DNA of 5,844 nucleotides from positions 1-5,844 of the forward strand of contig QMWY01000086.1 in NCBI GenBank assembly GCA_003661865.1, read 5' to 3'. The DNA comes from Thermoprotei archaeon. GTDB taxonomy: Archaea > Thermoproteota > Thermoprotei_A > Sulfolobales > Ignisphaeraceae. Shown one piece after another: positions 1-5,085 of the stretch (positions are counted from its first letter, which is position 1; the number at the start of each line of letters is the position of its first letter). Under the pieces are notes generated by a model. That model did not search any database. It had not been told where the DNA came from and was given only the letters and a program-made list of their open reading frames with translations. A program made the position numbers and the translations under genes.

Positions 1-39
1 GGGCCCGCCGGGATAGGGCACTGGCCTGTGCTGAATTGT

Positions 40-1551
40 TTAGCTGTAGTGTTTTGCCATTTCTTCGTTTCCTGGTAGCTTGAGTATTGCTTCTATAACC
101 TCCTCAACCTGCCTCATAGACCTCGTCCTCACATCGTAGAGAAGCCAGTTCACCAGGTGATCCCTACCACCCTCCAGAAAAGCCTCCAGAGCCCACTCCA
201 TCCTTACGTAGCGCGGTAGGATGGCGTGGTTGAACACCTTTGTCGTTGGTGGTGTTACGGGCTTCGGGTGTATCCCTTTCCCATCGACCCTGACGGGGAT
301 CTCGACGGCTACGTCACTCGGTAGGCGGGGCAGGGTGCCCCTACTCATAATGTTTGCGTAGATAGGGGCCTTGATCGCGGTTCCCAGGGGTGTTGGGAGT
401 TCGTAGCTGTCCCGGGGGATGTCGTTGTAGATCGAGTCCATTATCGGTGCGAGCACCTCGCCGCTTGGCCTAGGCGGGTAGCGCTGCACAAGCGGTGTTG
501 AGGTGTCGTAGACAGTCCTCTTCAGCTCCTCGATACTCCTCCTAACGATCAGGATCCTTATAGCGCACCCGATCTCCGAGTCCGGCCCTCCGTATGGTCC
601 GTACCACCGCTGCTTAGTCTTGAGGTCCCAGTGGTACTTCCACGTACCACCCCTAACCGTATCGCCTATGGGGAGCAGCCCATAGGTCCTGTACATATCC
701 ACGGCAGCTGGGCACAGATCCAGGTCCCAGGGGCTCGTGGTGTACTCGCGCCAAACCCCCCAGTACCTCTCCGCATCCTCCTCAACCCACTCATCGATGT
801 AGCGGTACGCATCCTCGCCGGCGTACCTGAACCTCGTGAGCCATATATCGTGGTTCAGCCCAGCCATCTCGAACTCCACATCCCCTAGGTCCACCAGGTT
901 GAAGAGGTACCTATAGCACTCGGGGTCGTGGGCTGCGCACAGCTGGGTTATATCCCTCCCCAGCCTCTCCTTAGCGAGCCTCATAGCCAAGACCTCGAGC
1001 GCTGCGCGGAACCCTAGGAACCCGTGGCAGATCCCAACGACCTTCACCTTGGTCTCCCTACCTATCATCGTCGTTAGCTCGAGCACAGGGTTGGCAACTA
1101 TGAGGAGCCAGGCGTCGGGGGCGAGCTCCTCGATATCCCTAGCGATACCCATGTGCACCTTGAACTGGTAGTAGCCCCAGATCGTGTGGTAGTCCGCCAC
1201 CATGTTCCACTCAACGCTGTTTATCCCACGGTAGTAACCGTACCTCTCAGAAACATCCCTCATGGTCTCGTAGTAGGTGTAGCCCTTGGCAAGGACCGAG
1301 GAGATCACGAAGTCCGCATCCCTGATAGCCTCGCGCCTATCCATAGTTGCGTGGATCTCTACGGGAACCCCGAGCTCCTCGGCGTAGCGCTTAGCAAAGG
1401 TGGTGATGAGCCTGAGCCTCTCCTCATCGATGTCCATGAGCCATACCTCAGAGTTCCTAAGCCCTTCCGTCAGGTAGATATCTATGAGGATCCTACTCGT
1501 CCACCTAGCGCTCCCAGCGCCTATGAAGGCTATCTTGGGGCCTCTGCCCAG
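40..1551 (-). CDS. GH4 family NAD-dependent glycosidase, CHG-motif type (alpha-glucuronidase/alpha-glucosidase-like)
   Basis: The product is a cytosolic GH4 glycosidase. The family uses bound NAD and a divalent metal and works by a transient oxidation at C3 of the sugar followed by elimination. Numbered from the CTG start (503 aa), I see the nucleotide-binding loop IAFIGAGSAR at about 7-16, LMDID at 38-42, the NP motif at 154-155, the metal/active-site CHGF at 175-178 and GLNH at 193-196 of the Met-started form (His about 234). From memory of GH4 signatures, CHGx goes with alpha-glucuronidases, CHEV with alpha-glucosidases and CHSV with alpha-galactosidases, so a uronide substrate is plausible but not proven. 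The first ATG (1437) would delete the whole NAD loop. The frame stays open to 1578 but offers no ATG, GTG or TTG. I chose CTG at 1551-1549 because a GGTG lies 8 nt upstream and because it places the Cys near position 174-175, as in Thermotoga AglA. It follows the SDR gene closely in the same frame. Confidence 0.9.
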   Translation of the reverse strand: MGRGPKIAFIGAGSARWTSRILIDIYLTEGLRNSEVWLMDIDEERLRLITTFAKRYAEELGVPVEIHATMDRREAIRDADFVISSVLAKGYTYYETMRDVSERYGYYRGINSVEWNMVADYHTIWGYYQFKVHMGIARDIEELAPDAWLLIVANPVLELTTMIGRETKVKVVGICHGFLGFRAALEVLAMRLAKERLGRDITQLCAAHDPECYRYLFNLVDLGDVEFEMAGLNHDIWLTRFRYAGEDAYRYIDEWVEEDAERYWGVWREYTTSPWDLDLCPAAVDMYRTYGLLPIGDTVRGGTWKYHWDLKTKQRWYGPYGGPDSEIGCAIRILIVRRSIEELKRTVYDTSTPLVQRYPPRPSGEVLAPIMDSIYNDIPRDSYELPTPLGTAIKAPIYANIMSRGTLPRLPSDVAVEIPVRVDGKGIHPKPVTPPTTKVFNHAILPRYVRMEWALEAFLEGGRDHLVNWLLYDVRTRSMRQVEEVIEAILKLPGNEEMAKHYS

Positions 1552-1559
1552 GGCTCGGG

Positions 1560-1593
1560 CACCGATCGGGTACCGCGCCTAGAAGAGAAATAA
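1560..1593 (-). promoter_or_regulatory. Candidate TATA-like box and Shine-Dalgarno for the GH4 gene
   Basis: Reading the minus strand, a T-rich TTATTT sits at 1593-1588 just past the SDR stop, and GGTG lies at 1563-1560. A start about 25 nt after the TATA-like element would give a short leader ending at the CTG at 1551. The GGTG-to-CTG gap is 8 nt, in line with gaps of 5-8 nt at other genes in this window. The TATA match is weak and the gene may simply be co-transcribed with the SDR. This is inference from spacing only. Confidence 0.35.
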
Positions 1594-1599
1594 GGATCC

Positions 1600-2406
1600 C
1601 TAGGCCGATAGGAACCCGCCGTCAACCACTACAACGGCTCCGTGGACGTAGCTAGCGAGGTCCGATGCTAGGAAGAGCACTACGCGCGCAACCTCGTCGG
1701 GCTCACCCAGCCTCCCGAGGGGGAGCCTGCTCATGAACTCCATACCCGTCTTCACCACATCTATCCTCAGCTTCAGCAGCGCCTCCCTCCTAAGCCTCTC
1801 AACACCCGGGGTCCTGATCCCCCCAGGCACAACAACGTTTATCCTATACCCCTTCCTACCGTACTCACGGGCGAGGGCCCGGGTAAGGGCTATGACACTC
1901 ATCTTGCTCACGTCGTAGTGCACCAGGCCGCGGGCGAAGGGGAGTATAGCCTCTATAGACCCTACGTTTATGATCACCCCTCCCCTATCGCCACGGGCCC
2001 TTATCATGTGCTGACACATCCAGAACACGGCCTTGAGGTTCACACCGAGGGTCCTCTCGAGGAGCGCCTCGTCCACCTCTAGGAAGTCCCTGAACACGTA
2101 GATACCAGCGTTGTTGACAAGGGTGTCGGGCTCCTTACCCCTCAGCGACTCCCAGAGCCCATCGATCTCCTCCTTCCTAGAGAGATCGACGCGGAAAACC
2201 TCCACATCAACCCCGTAGAGCCCCCTAATACGCTCCTTGACCCGGGAGAGCCCATCGGCATCTATATCGACGAGCACGAGATCGGCGCCCGCCTCAGCAA
2301 ACCTTAGGGCGATCGCCTCCCCGATACCCGAAGCGGCACCGGTGACAAGGGCGCGCCTACCTCGAAGGGAGATCAGCTCGCTGATGGGCCTCGGAGCAGA
2401 GGACAA
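1600..2406 (-). CDS. Short-chain dehydrogenase/reductase (classical SDR, probably NAD-dependent)
   Basis: The 268-residue product is a complete classical SDR, a cytosolic Rossmann-fold oxidoreductase of sugars, polyols or 3-oxoacyl substrates. Visible motifs are the cofactor loop TGAASGIG at 22-29, NNAG at 98-101, Asn123, Ser150 and the YDVSK motif with Tyr164 and Lys168, giving a full N-S-Y-K tetrad. VVPGGIRTPG follows the active site and the tail VVVVDGGFLSA is typical. Asp47 at the end of the second strand favours NAD(H) over NADP(H). The start is TTG at 2406, because an in-frame TAG lies two codons upstream and no ATG or GTG precedes the cofactor loop; no GGTG site is visible. It lies 48 nt after the retropepsin-like gene and just before the GH4 gene, so I infer a role in oxidising or reducing a sugar linked to that glycosidase. 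The exact substrate cannot be read from sequence. Confidence 0.93.
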   Translation of the reverse strand: MSSAPRPISELISLRGRRALVTGAASGIGEAIALRFAEAGADLVLVDIDADGLSRVKERIRGLYGVDVEVFRVDLSRKEEIDGLWESLRGKEPDTLVNNAGIYVFRDFLEVDEALLERTLGVNLKAVFWMCQHMIRARGDRGGVIINVGSIEAILPFARGLVHYDVSKMSVIALTRALAREYGRKGYRINVVVPGGIRTPGVERLRREALLKLRIDVVKTGMEFMSRLPLGRLGEPDEVARVVLFLASDLASYVHGAVVVVDGGFLSA

Positions 2407-2454
2407 GGCCTAGCCCGGGTAGATACCTACGCAGGGCTAAGCGAAGACCCTTTC

Positions 2455-2790
2455 TCAATGCCCGGGGCCCGCAGCCCCAACAGCTCTGCTGTAGCAGTAG
2501 AGGAGGAGGGGAGCCTCCCTAAGCCTACCGGTTCTGGGATCCGCCTCCAGCCCCAGCATCTCAAGGATCATGGCCCCTGTCAGCGGCTTATCGATCACGT
2601 CGCTTATCCAGACCTCTGATACCGTCTCCCTACCCTCAACAGCTACGACCGCGGGCGCACGCAGAACCTCTATGAGCCCCGCACCCCTCTGAACCCCGTC
2701 TACTCTACGCGGCTCCAGCCCAAGCTCATCTGCTAGGCGCCTAGGAACAACGCTTAGCGTAGCACCCGTATCCACACAGCGCCCTAACAT
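2455..2790 (-). CDS. Clan AA retropepsin-like aspartic protease, N-terminally short
   Basis: This 111-residue protein has the hallmark DTGAT motif (Asp7) followed by LSVVPRRLADELGL, as in single-domain retropepsin-like archaeal proteins. Near the C-terminus, GAMILEMLGLEADPRTGRLR matches the family's usual second half (a GxxxLExLGLxxDPxTGRL pattern). These proteins should work as homodimers, each subunit giving one Asp. In most relatives about 20-25 residues of beta-strand precede the DTG, but here only six do, so the first strand is missing. The ATG at 2790 is supported by AGGTG with a 5-nt gap to the start, and an in-frame TAG sits at 2811-2809, so the shortening is built into the DNA. A Cys- and Ala-rich tail (LYCYSRAVGAAGPGH) extends past the domain. 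Biological substrate unknown. It is either a shortened functional protein or an early pseudogene. Confidence 0.75.
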   Translation of the reverse strand: MLGRCVDTGATLSVVPRRLADELGLEPRRVDGVQRGAGLIEVLRAPAVVAVEGRETVSEVWISDVIDKPLTGAMILEMLGLEADPRTGRLREAPLLLYCYSRAVGAAGPGH

Positions 2791-2808
2791 CCCTACACCT
2801 AGACCTAT

Positions 2809-3033
2809 CTAACCGGCAGAAACGCGCCTCAACCCATACGTGGCCCACAGCCCAACCCTAACCACCACAACAGCTAGGAACACTAAATAGCCTGGCCCAT
2901 CGAGGAAAGGGCCTCGTAAAGCAGCCCCGGGACCTATCCGCAGCCAGGTTCTTAGCCCCCTGTAAGCACCGCTCAGCCCCGGAACCCCCCAGACGTGATG
3001 ATAGGGTAGGTTGCTGATACGTGATGAGTAGCC
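2809..3033 (-). pseudogene. Possible remnant of a small membrane-protein gene
   Basis: A 74-codon minus-strand frame is open from a TGA at 3036-3034 to a TAG at 2811-2809, with no ATG and only a late GTG (2883). The last 60 residues read like a real protein: LSGAYRGLRTWLRIGPG, then a hydrophobic stretch YLVFLAVVVVRVGLW of transmembrane type with Arg-rich flanks, ending in LRRVSAG. The 5' end runs into the antisense of the C/D box sRNA, where coding character is lost. I read it as the tail of a decayed gene. A competing frame at 2858-3040 has an ATG but a less protein-like composition. Family not recognised; chance openness in GC-rich DNA is a real alternative. Confidence 0.3.
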
Positions 3034-3050
3034 TCATCACTGATGCTCTG
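2990..3050 (+). ncRNA. C/D box sRNA (2'-O-methylation guide)
   Basis: All four boxes of an archaeal C/D guide RNA are exact: C box GTGATGA 2995-3001, D' box CTGA 3014-3017, C' box GTGATGA 3021-3027 and D box CTGA 3040-3043. Both guide spacers are 12 nt (3002-3013 and 3028-3039) and the D'-C' gap is 3 nt, the standard archaeal spacing. Flanking CAGA (2990-2993) and TCTG (3047-3050) can close a terminal stem next to the C/D kink-turn. Such RNAs bind L7Ae, Nop5 and fibrillarin and direct methylation of the base paired five nt upstream of each D box. That predicts a C in a target CAACCUACCCUA (pairing with G3009) and a G in a target UGAUGAGGCUAC (pairing with C3035). I cannot say which rRNA or tRNA carries these. 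It lies between two divergent protein genes, with no strong TATA box of its own. Confidence 0.88.
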
Positions 3051-3109
3051 CAGAGCTTCTAGCTAAGAGGAGTGGTGTTGTGTAGCTCGGTGCGTAGCTA
3101 AGCATAGGT

Positions 3110-3144
3110 GATATACCTTGGCTGTGCAACACATGTCCTGGGTG
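3110..3144 (+). promoter_or_regulatory. TATA-like box and Shine-Dalgarno for the DTGS protease gene
   Basis: GATATACC at about 3110-3117 is a reasonable archaeal TATA-like element roughly 35 nt before the ATG at 3150. GGGTG at 3140-3144 is followed by a 5-nt gap to that ATG. Together they favour the ATG at 3150 over the upstream in-frame GTG at 3108, which would lie before the predicted transcription start. Confidence 0.45.
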
Positions 3145-3149
3145 CTGGT

Positions 3150-3536
3150 ATGGGACTTACGATCGCTAGGGTCAGGGTTAAGAACCCTGATAACGGTGCG
3201 TCTAGAGAGCTTAGCCTCCTGGTAGATACGGGCTCTATGCTTACGTGGATCGATAGGAGGGTTCTAGAGGAGCTGAGGGTGAGGCCCAGGAGAACCCGTA
3301 GGCTCAAGACGATCGAGGGGTGCGTCATAGAGAGGAGGACTGGTCTCGTCACACTCGAGATGGAGGGTAACGAGGCTGATGTGGAGGTGGTGTTCGCTGA
3401 GAAGGGCGATGCCCAGGTGCTCGGGGTAATAGCGCTGGAGAGCCTGGGATACATGGTGAATCCCATTACGGGCAGGCTAGAGTATGTGGGGTACATAGCA
3501 TATCGGTCATCAGTAGACGGGAAGCTTAATCCCTAG
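3150..3536 (+). CDS. Clan AA retropepsin-like aspartic protease (DTGS)
   Basis: The 128-residue product is a complete single-domain retropepsin-like protein. It opens with MGLTIARVRVKNP, an N-terminal beta-strand typical of the family, then LLVDTGSMLTWIDRRVLEEL with the catalytic Asp26-Thr27-Gly28. The second half, DAQVLGVIALESLGYMVNPITGRLEYV, is the conserved C-terminal signature. No signal peptide or membrane segment is visible, so it should be a cytosolic homodimeric peptidase. An upstream in-frame GTG at 3108 adds 14 residues, but the ATG at 3150 has GGGTG 5 nt before it and gives the usual family N-terminus. It is transcribed away from the related shortened gene at 2455-2790, with the sRNA between them, and toward the small ORF and third related gene. 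Archaeal proteins of this type have no settled physiological role that I know of. Confidence 0.82.
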   Translation: MGLTIARVRVKNPDNGASRELSLLVDTGSMLTWIDRRVLEELRVRPRRTRRLKTIEGCVIERRTGLVTLEMEGNEADVEVVFAEKGDAQVLGVIALESLGYMVNPITGRLEYVGYIAYRSSVDGKLNP

Positions 3537-3637
3537 CGCTCAGGCAGCGTTTCTAGGCGCTTCGCCGTTGCCCTAGCACCACGCCGTAGATCATTGGCTT
3601 GGAGAGCATCTAGGGATCCCAATACTCGTTAGCCTCC

Positions 3638-3739
3638 ATGCATAGCTACGGTACGGGGGTAGGTGTGGAGGAGCTCCTGCTAACGCTACTGGAGGAAGAG
3701 GACCAGTTGCTAGCGCTACTGGATCCAGGGGGTGGTTAG
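3638..3739 (+). CDS. Small leucine/glutamate-rich ORF (33 aa) coupled to the next gene
   Basis: This short frame starts at ATG 3638 and ends at TAG 3737-3739, two nt before the GTG of the third retropepsin-like gene. After a Gly-rich start it reads VEELLLTLLEEEDQLLALLD and ends PGGG. The Leu/Glu pattern would make an acidic amphipathic helix, possibly a dimerising or partner-binding peptide. The segment contains a 15-nt near-repeat (3679-3693 and 3709-3723, one mismatch) exactly ten codons apart. GTG at 3665 is an alternative start giving 24 residues. The tight spacing, like that of an antitoxin ahead of a toxin, suggests co-translation with the downstream gene. I do not recognise a family; size alone makes it uncertain, but composition and position are gene-like. 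Confidence 0.5.
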   Translation: MHSYGTGVGVEELLLTLLEEEDQLLALLDPGGG

Positions 3740-3741
3740 GG

Positions 3742-4155
3742 GTGCTGAGGCTAAGGGTAAGGATAGAGAGGAGGGACAGGGCTAAGAGCATCGATGTTGT
3801 GGGTATCGCCAGCAGCGGGTTTACGGGTGTAGAGCCCGAGGTTCTCTTACCTGTAGACGTGGCTAACGAGCTTAGGCTCCCAGAGGTTGCTAAACCCGAT
3901 GCATACACCAAGATCACGGGGGATGGAAGGGAGGTCGAGCTGCTACGGTATAGGTACGTCGCCAAGGTCTACGTGGTCACCGAGGACAGGATTGAAGGTC
4001 CTGTCATAAGCACCGTACTCCTATCGCCAAGAGCGCGGTACGTACTGCTCAACGATAAGCTCCTTGGGAAGCTCAGGGTAGTGCTCCTCGATTTTGGCGA
4101 GGGGCTCTGGTGCTTCAGAGACGAGCTTGGGAAGAGGGAGAGGCGCGGCCTCTAG
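3742..4155 (+). CDS. Retropepsin-like fold protein with degenerate active site
   Basis: The 137-residue protein resembles the clan AA proteins nearby in layout: strand LRLRVRIERRDRAKSIDVVGIA, then SSGFTGVEPEVLLPVDVANELRLP where relatives have DTGxxxxxxPxxxAxELGL, and a C-terminal VLLNDKLLGKLRVVLLDFGEG in the place of the LExLG-DP-TGR signature. The catalytic Asp-Thr-Gly is Ser24-Ser25-Gly26, so it should not cleave peptides and may be a binding or regulatory member. The C-terminus GLWCFRDELGKRERRGL is basic. The GTG start at 3742 is preceded by GGTGG at 3731-3735 with a 7-nt gap from GGTG, and it lies just behind the small leucine-rich ORF, so the two form a likely operon. The fold assignment is by pattern and length and is less certain than for the DTG proteins; its biochemical function is unknown. 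Confidence 0.7.
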   Translation: MLRLRVRIERRDRAKSIDVVGIASSGFTGVEPEVLLPVDVANELRLPEVAKPDAYTKITGDGREVELLRYRYVAKVYVVTEDRIEGPVISTVLLSPRARYVLLNDKLLGKLRVVLLDFGEGLWCFRDELGKRERRGL

Positions 4156-4338
4156 CTACTCAGCCGCCGCTGAAAACCTCATCGCCTCGCGGCTCATTAA
4201 CTGGGGTCTCTCATCATTGCGCATAACCCCCTCCCTAAGTACACTGTCCCGCCTCCACGCTCTTCTAAACACCGCCTCGGGCTCCTTAAGCGAAAAGGCT
4301 ATGCACAGCCCCAGTACCCAGGGGGTTCTAAACCCTGT
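4156..4338 (-). pseudogene. C-terminal remnant of an unrecognised gene downstream of vapC
   Basis: A 60-codon minus-strand frame runs from a TGA at 4341-4339 to a TAG at 4158-4156. It has protein-like content and crenarchaeal codon choice: WVLGLCIAFSLKEPEAVF, then RRAWRRDSVLREGVM, then SREAMRFSAAAE. There is no ATG, GTG or TTG before the internal GTG at codon 23, so it looks like the tail of a gene whose front was replaced by vapBC. It overlaps the last 11 nt of vapC in another frame. Its TAG directly abuts the TAG of the plus-strand gene ending at 4155. Family not recognised. Translation from the internal GTG (about 39 aa) or readout by frameshift from vapC are alternatives. Confidence 0.45.
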
Positions 4339-4663
4339 TCACTATCCTGAGCTGAGGCTCTACCTGCTTCACAGCCTCGAAGTGCTTATCTAGCGTAACA
4401 AGCTCCATGCCCCTGTTAAACGCTATAGCTGCGATCAGCAGGTCTACGGCTGGTAGTGGGCTGCCACGCTTCCTAAGCATCACCTGCCATTTGATCGCTA
4501 GGGCGTAGTCCCTCTTGGTAGGGTAGATAACCTCGGGAACGTACTTCAGTGAGGGAGGGTACTCTACGACTGTGAATATCGTTACTGGACCTGGTACGTA
4601 CCTCTGCCTCCTCCTAGCTATGAGCTCTATCACTGCACTTGTATCGTAGAGCTTCTCTGCCAC
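4328..4663 (-). CDS. vapC: VapC family PIN-domain toxin ribonuclease
   Basis: The 111-residue protein is a PIN-domain endoribonuclease, the toxin of a type II VapBC pair, which cuts tRNA or rRNA in a Mg2+-dependent way when not held by VapB. All four conserved acidic residues are in place: Asp7 (KLYDTSAVIEL), Glu34 (TVVEYP), Asp74 (AVDLLIAAIA) and Asp92 (LVTLDKHF). Length is within the usual 110-140 range. The start is GTG at 4663, with GGTG 8 nt upstream inside the vapB tail, and gives the family's normal N-terminus. It overlaps the end of vapB by 34 nt, implying translational coupling. The toxin site looks intact, so the pair is likely active. Confidence 0.93.
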   Translation of the reverse strand: MAEKLYDTSAVIELIARRRQRYVPGPVTIFTVVEYPPSLKYVPEVIYPTKRDYALAIKWQVMLRKRGSPLPAVDLLIAAIAFNRGMELVTLDKHFEAVKQVEPQLRIVNRV

Positions 4664-4917
4664 TCCTTCTCCACCATATCCCTATGGTACCTCTCCTCAG
4701 CCTCCTCACCGTACACAACTATGTCCTCCTCTCTAACACCGATCTCCCTAAGCCTCTCCAAGATCTCGTATGGGGTCTCCACGCTCTTAGCCTCCTCGAG
4801 CTCCGCGATGAACCTCTCGATACTTCTACGAATCACCTCGCTCCAGTTGATCTCTCTATACTTCCGCATCTTAGCCGCTAACTCCTTAGGAATCCTAACT
4901 GTGAAGTTCACAGACAC
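4630..4917 (-). CDS. vapB: VapB-type ribbon-helix-helix antitoxin
   Basis: This 95-residue protein is the antitoxin partner of the adjacent PIN toxin. It begins SVNFTVRIPKELAAKM, the ribbon strand and first helix of a ribbon-helix-helix DNA-binding domain, continues INWSEVIRRSIERFI as the second helix (to about residue 37), and ends in a charged Glu/Arg-rich tail that should wrap the toxin. RHH antitoxins dimerise and repress their own promoter. I chose GTG at 4917 because GGTG lies 7 nt upstream and the protein then starts at the RHH strand. A GTG at 4953 would add 12 residues containing two Cys but precedes the likely transcription start, and GTG 4911 is also possible. No truncation is visible. 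Confidence 0.88.
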   Translation of the reverse strand: MSVNFTVRIPKELAAKMRKYREINWSEVIRRSIERFIAELEEAKSVETPYEILERLREIGVREEDIVVYGEEAEERYHRDMVEKEWQRSSTIQVQ

Positions 4918-4924
4918 TACTGTG

Positions 4925-4960
4925 CACCCACATACACGTTTGTGTTGGGACACCTATATT
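4925..4960 (-). promoter_or_regulatory. vapBC promoter: TATA-like box and Shine-Dalgarno
   Basis: On the minus strand AATATA at 4960-4955 lies about 40 nt before the GTG at 4917, allowing a start near 4932 and a leader of about 15 nt. GGTG at 4928-4925 sits 7 nt before the GTG. Autorepression by VapB at this site is the family norm; I see no clear operator repeat. Confidence 0.4.
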
Positions 4961-5003
4961 GGTATCGCCCGTAGAGCTAGCTGCGCACACCGTGCCCATG
5001 CAC

Positions 5004-5024
5004 CCTATGTATATCCTTTTATCC
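5004..5024. promoter_or_regulatory. A/T-rich promoter-like element between vapB and the aminotransferase remnant
   Basis: CCTTTTATCC on the plus strand (5015-5024) reads as a TATA-like box for the rightward aminotransferase remnant, about 65-70 nt before its first recognisable coding sequence. The opposite strand reads GATAAAAGGATATACATA and could be an upstream TATA for vapBC with a longer leader. It is one of the most A/T-rich patches in the window. Direction and use are inferred. Confidence 0.3.
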
Positions 5025-5085
5025 TGATGACTGTTCTCAGCTCTGCATAATTCTTACCTAGGGCTATTCCCTACCGAGGGCGAGT

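Noticed and set aside
1153..1593. Plus-strand ORF of 146 codons
   Set aside because: It is wholly antisense to the GH4 gene including its conserved NAD loop, and is a mirror frame of a high-GC gene.
2901..2916. CGAGG/CCTCG hairpin
   Set aside because: A 5-bp stem in GC-rich DNA is expected by chance and no conserved RNA motif accompanies it.
2858..3040. Minus-strand ORF of 60 codons with ATG
   Set aside because: Its front half is antisense to the C/D box sRNA, and its composition (Cys/Arg/Ser-rich, no pattern) is poor compared with the adjacent frame.
3045..3056. GCTCTGCAGAGC perfect 12-nt palindrome after the sRNA D box
   Set aside because: Its first half is explained by the sRNA terminal stem, there is no T-tract for a terminator and no second copy, so no separate role is supported.
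3537..3552. Short hairpin CGCT/AGCG followed by TTTCT after the DTGS protease stop, as a terminator
   Set aside because: A 4-bp stem and three Ts are too weak, and archaeal terminators usually depend on longer T-runs, which are absent here.
4204..4217. ATGATGA on the minus strand as a second C/D box RNA
   Set aside because: No CTGA follows at the required 12-nt spacing, and the sequence sits in the protein-like remnant frame.
4094..4393. Plus-strand ORF of 99 codons spanning the end of the third retropepsin-like gene and vapC
   Set aside because: It overlaps real coding sequence on both sides, and its central part is the shadow of the more protein-like minus-strand remnant at 4156-4338.
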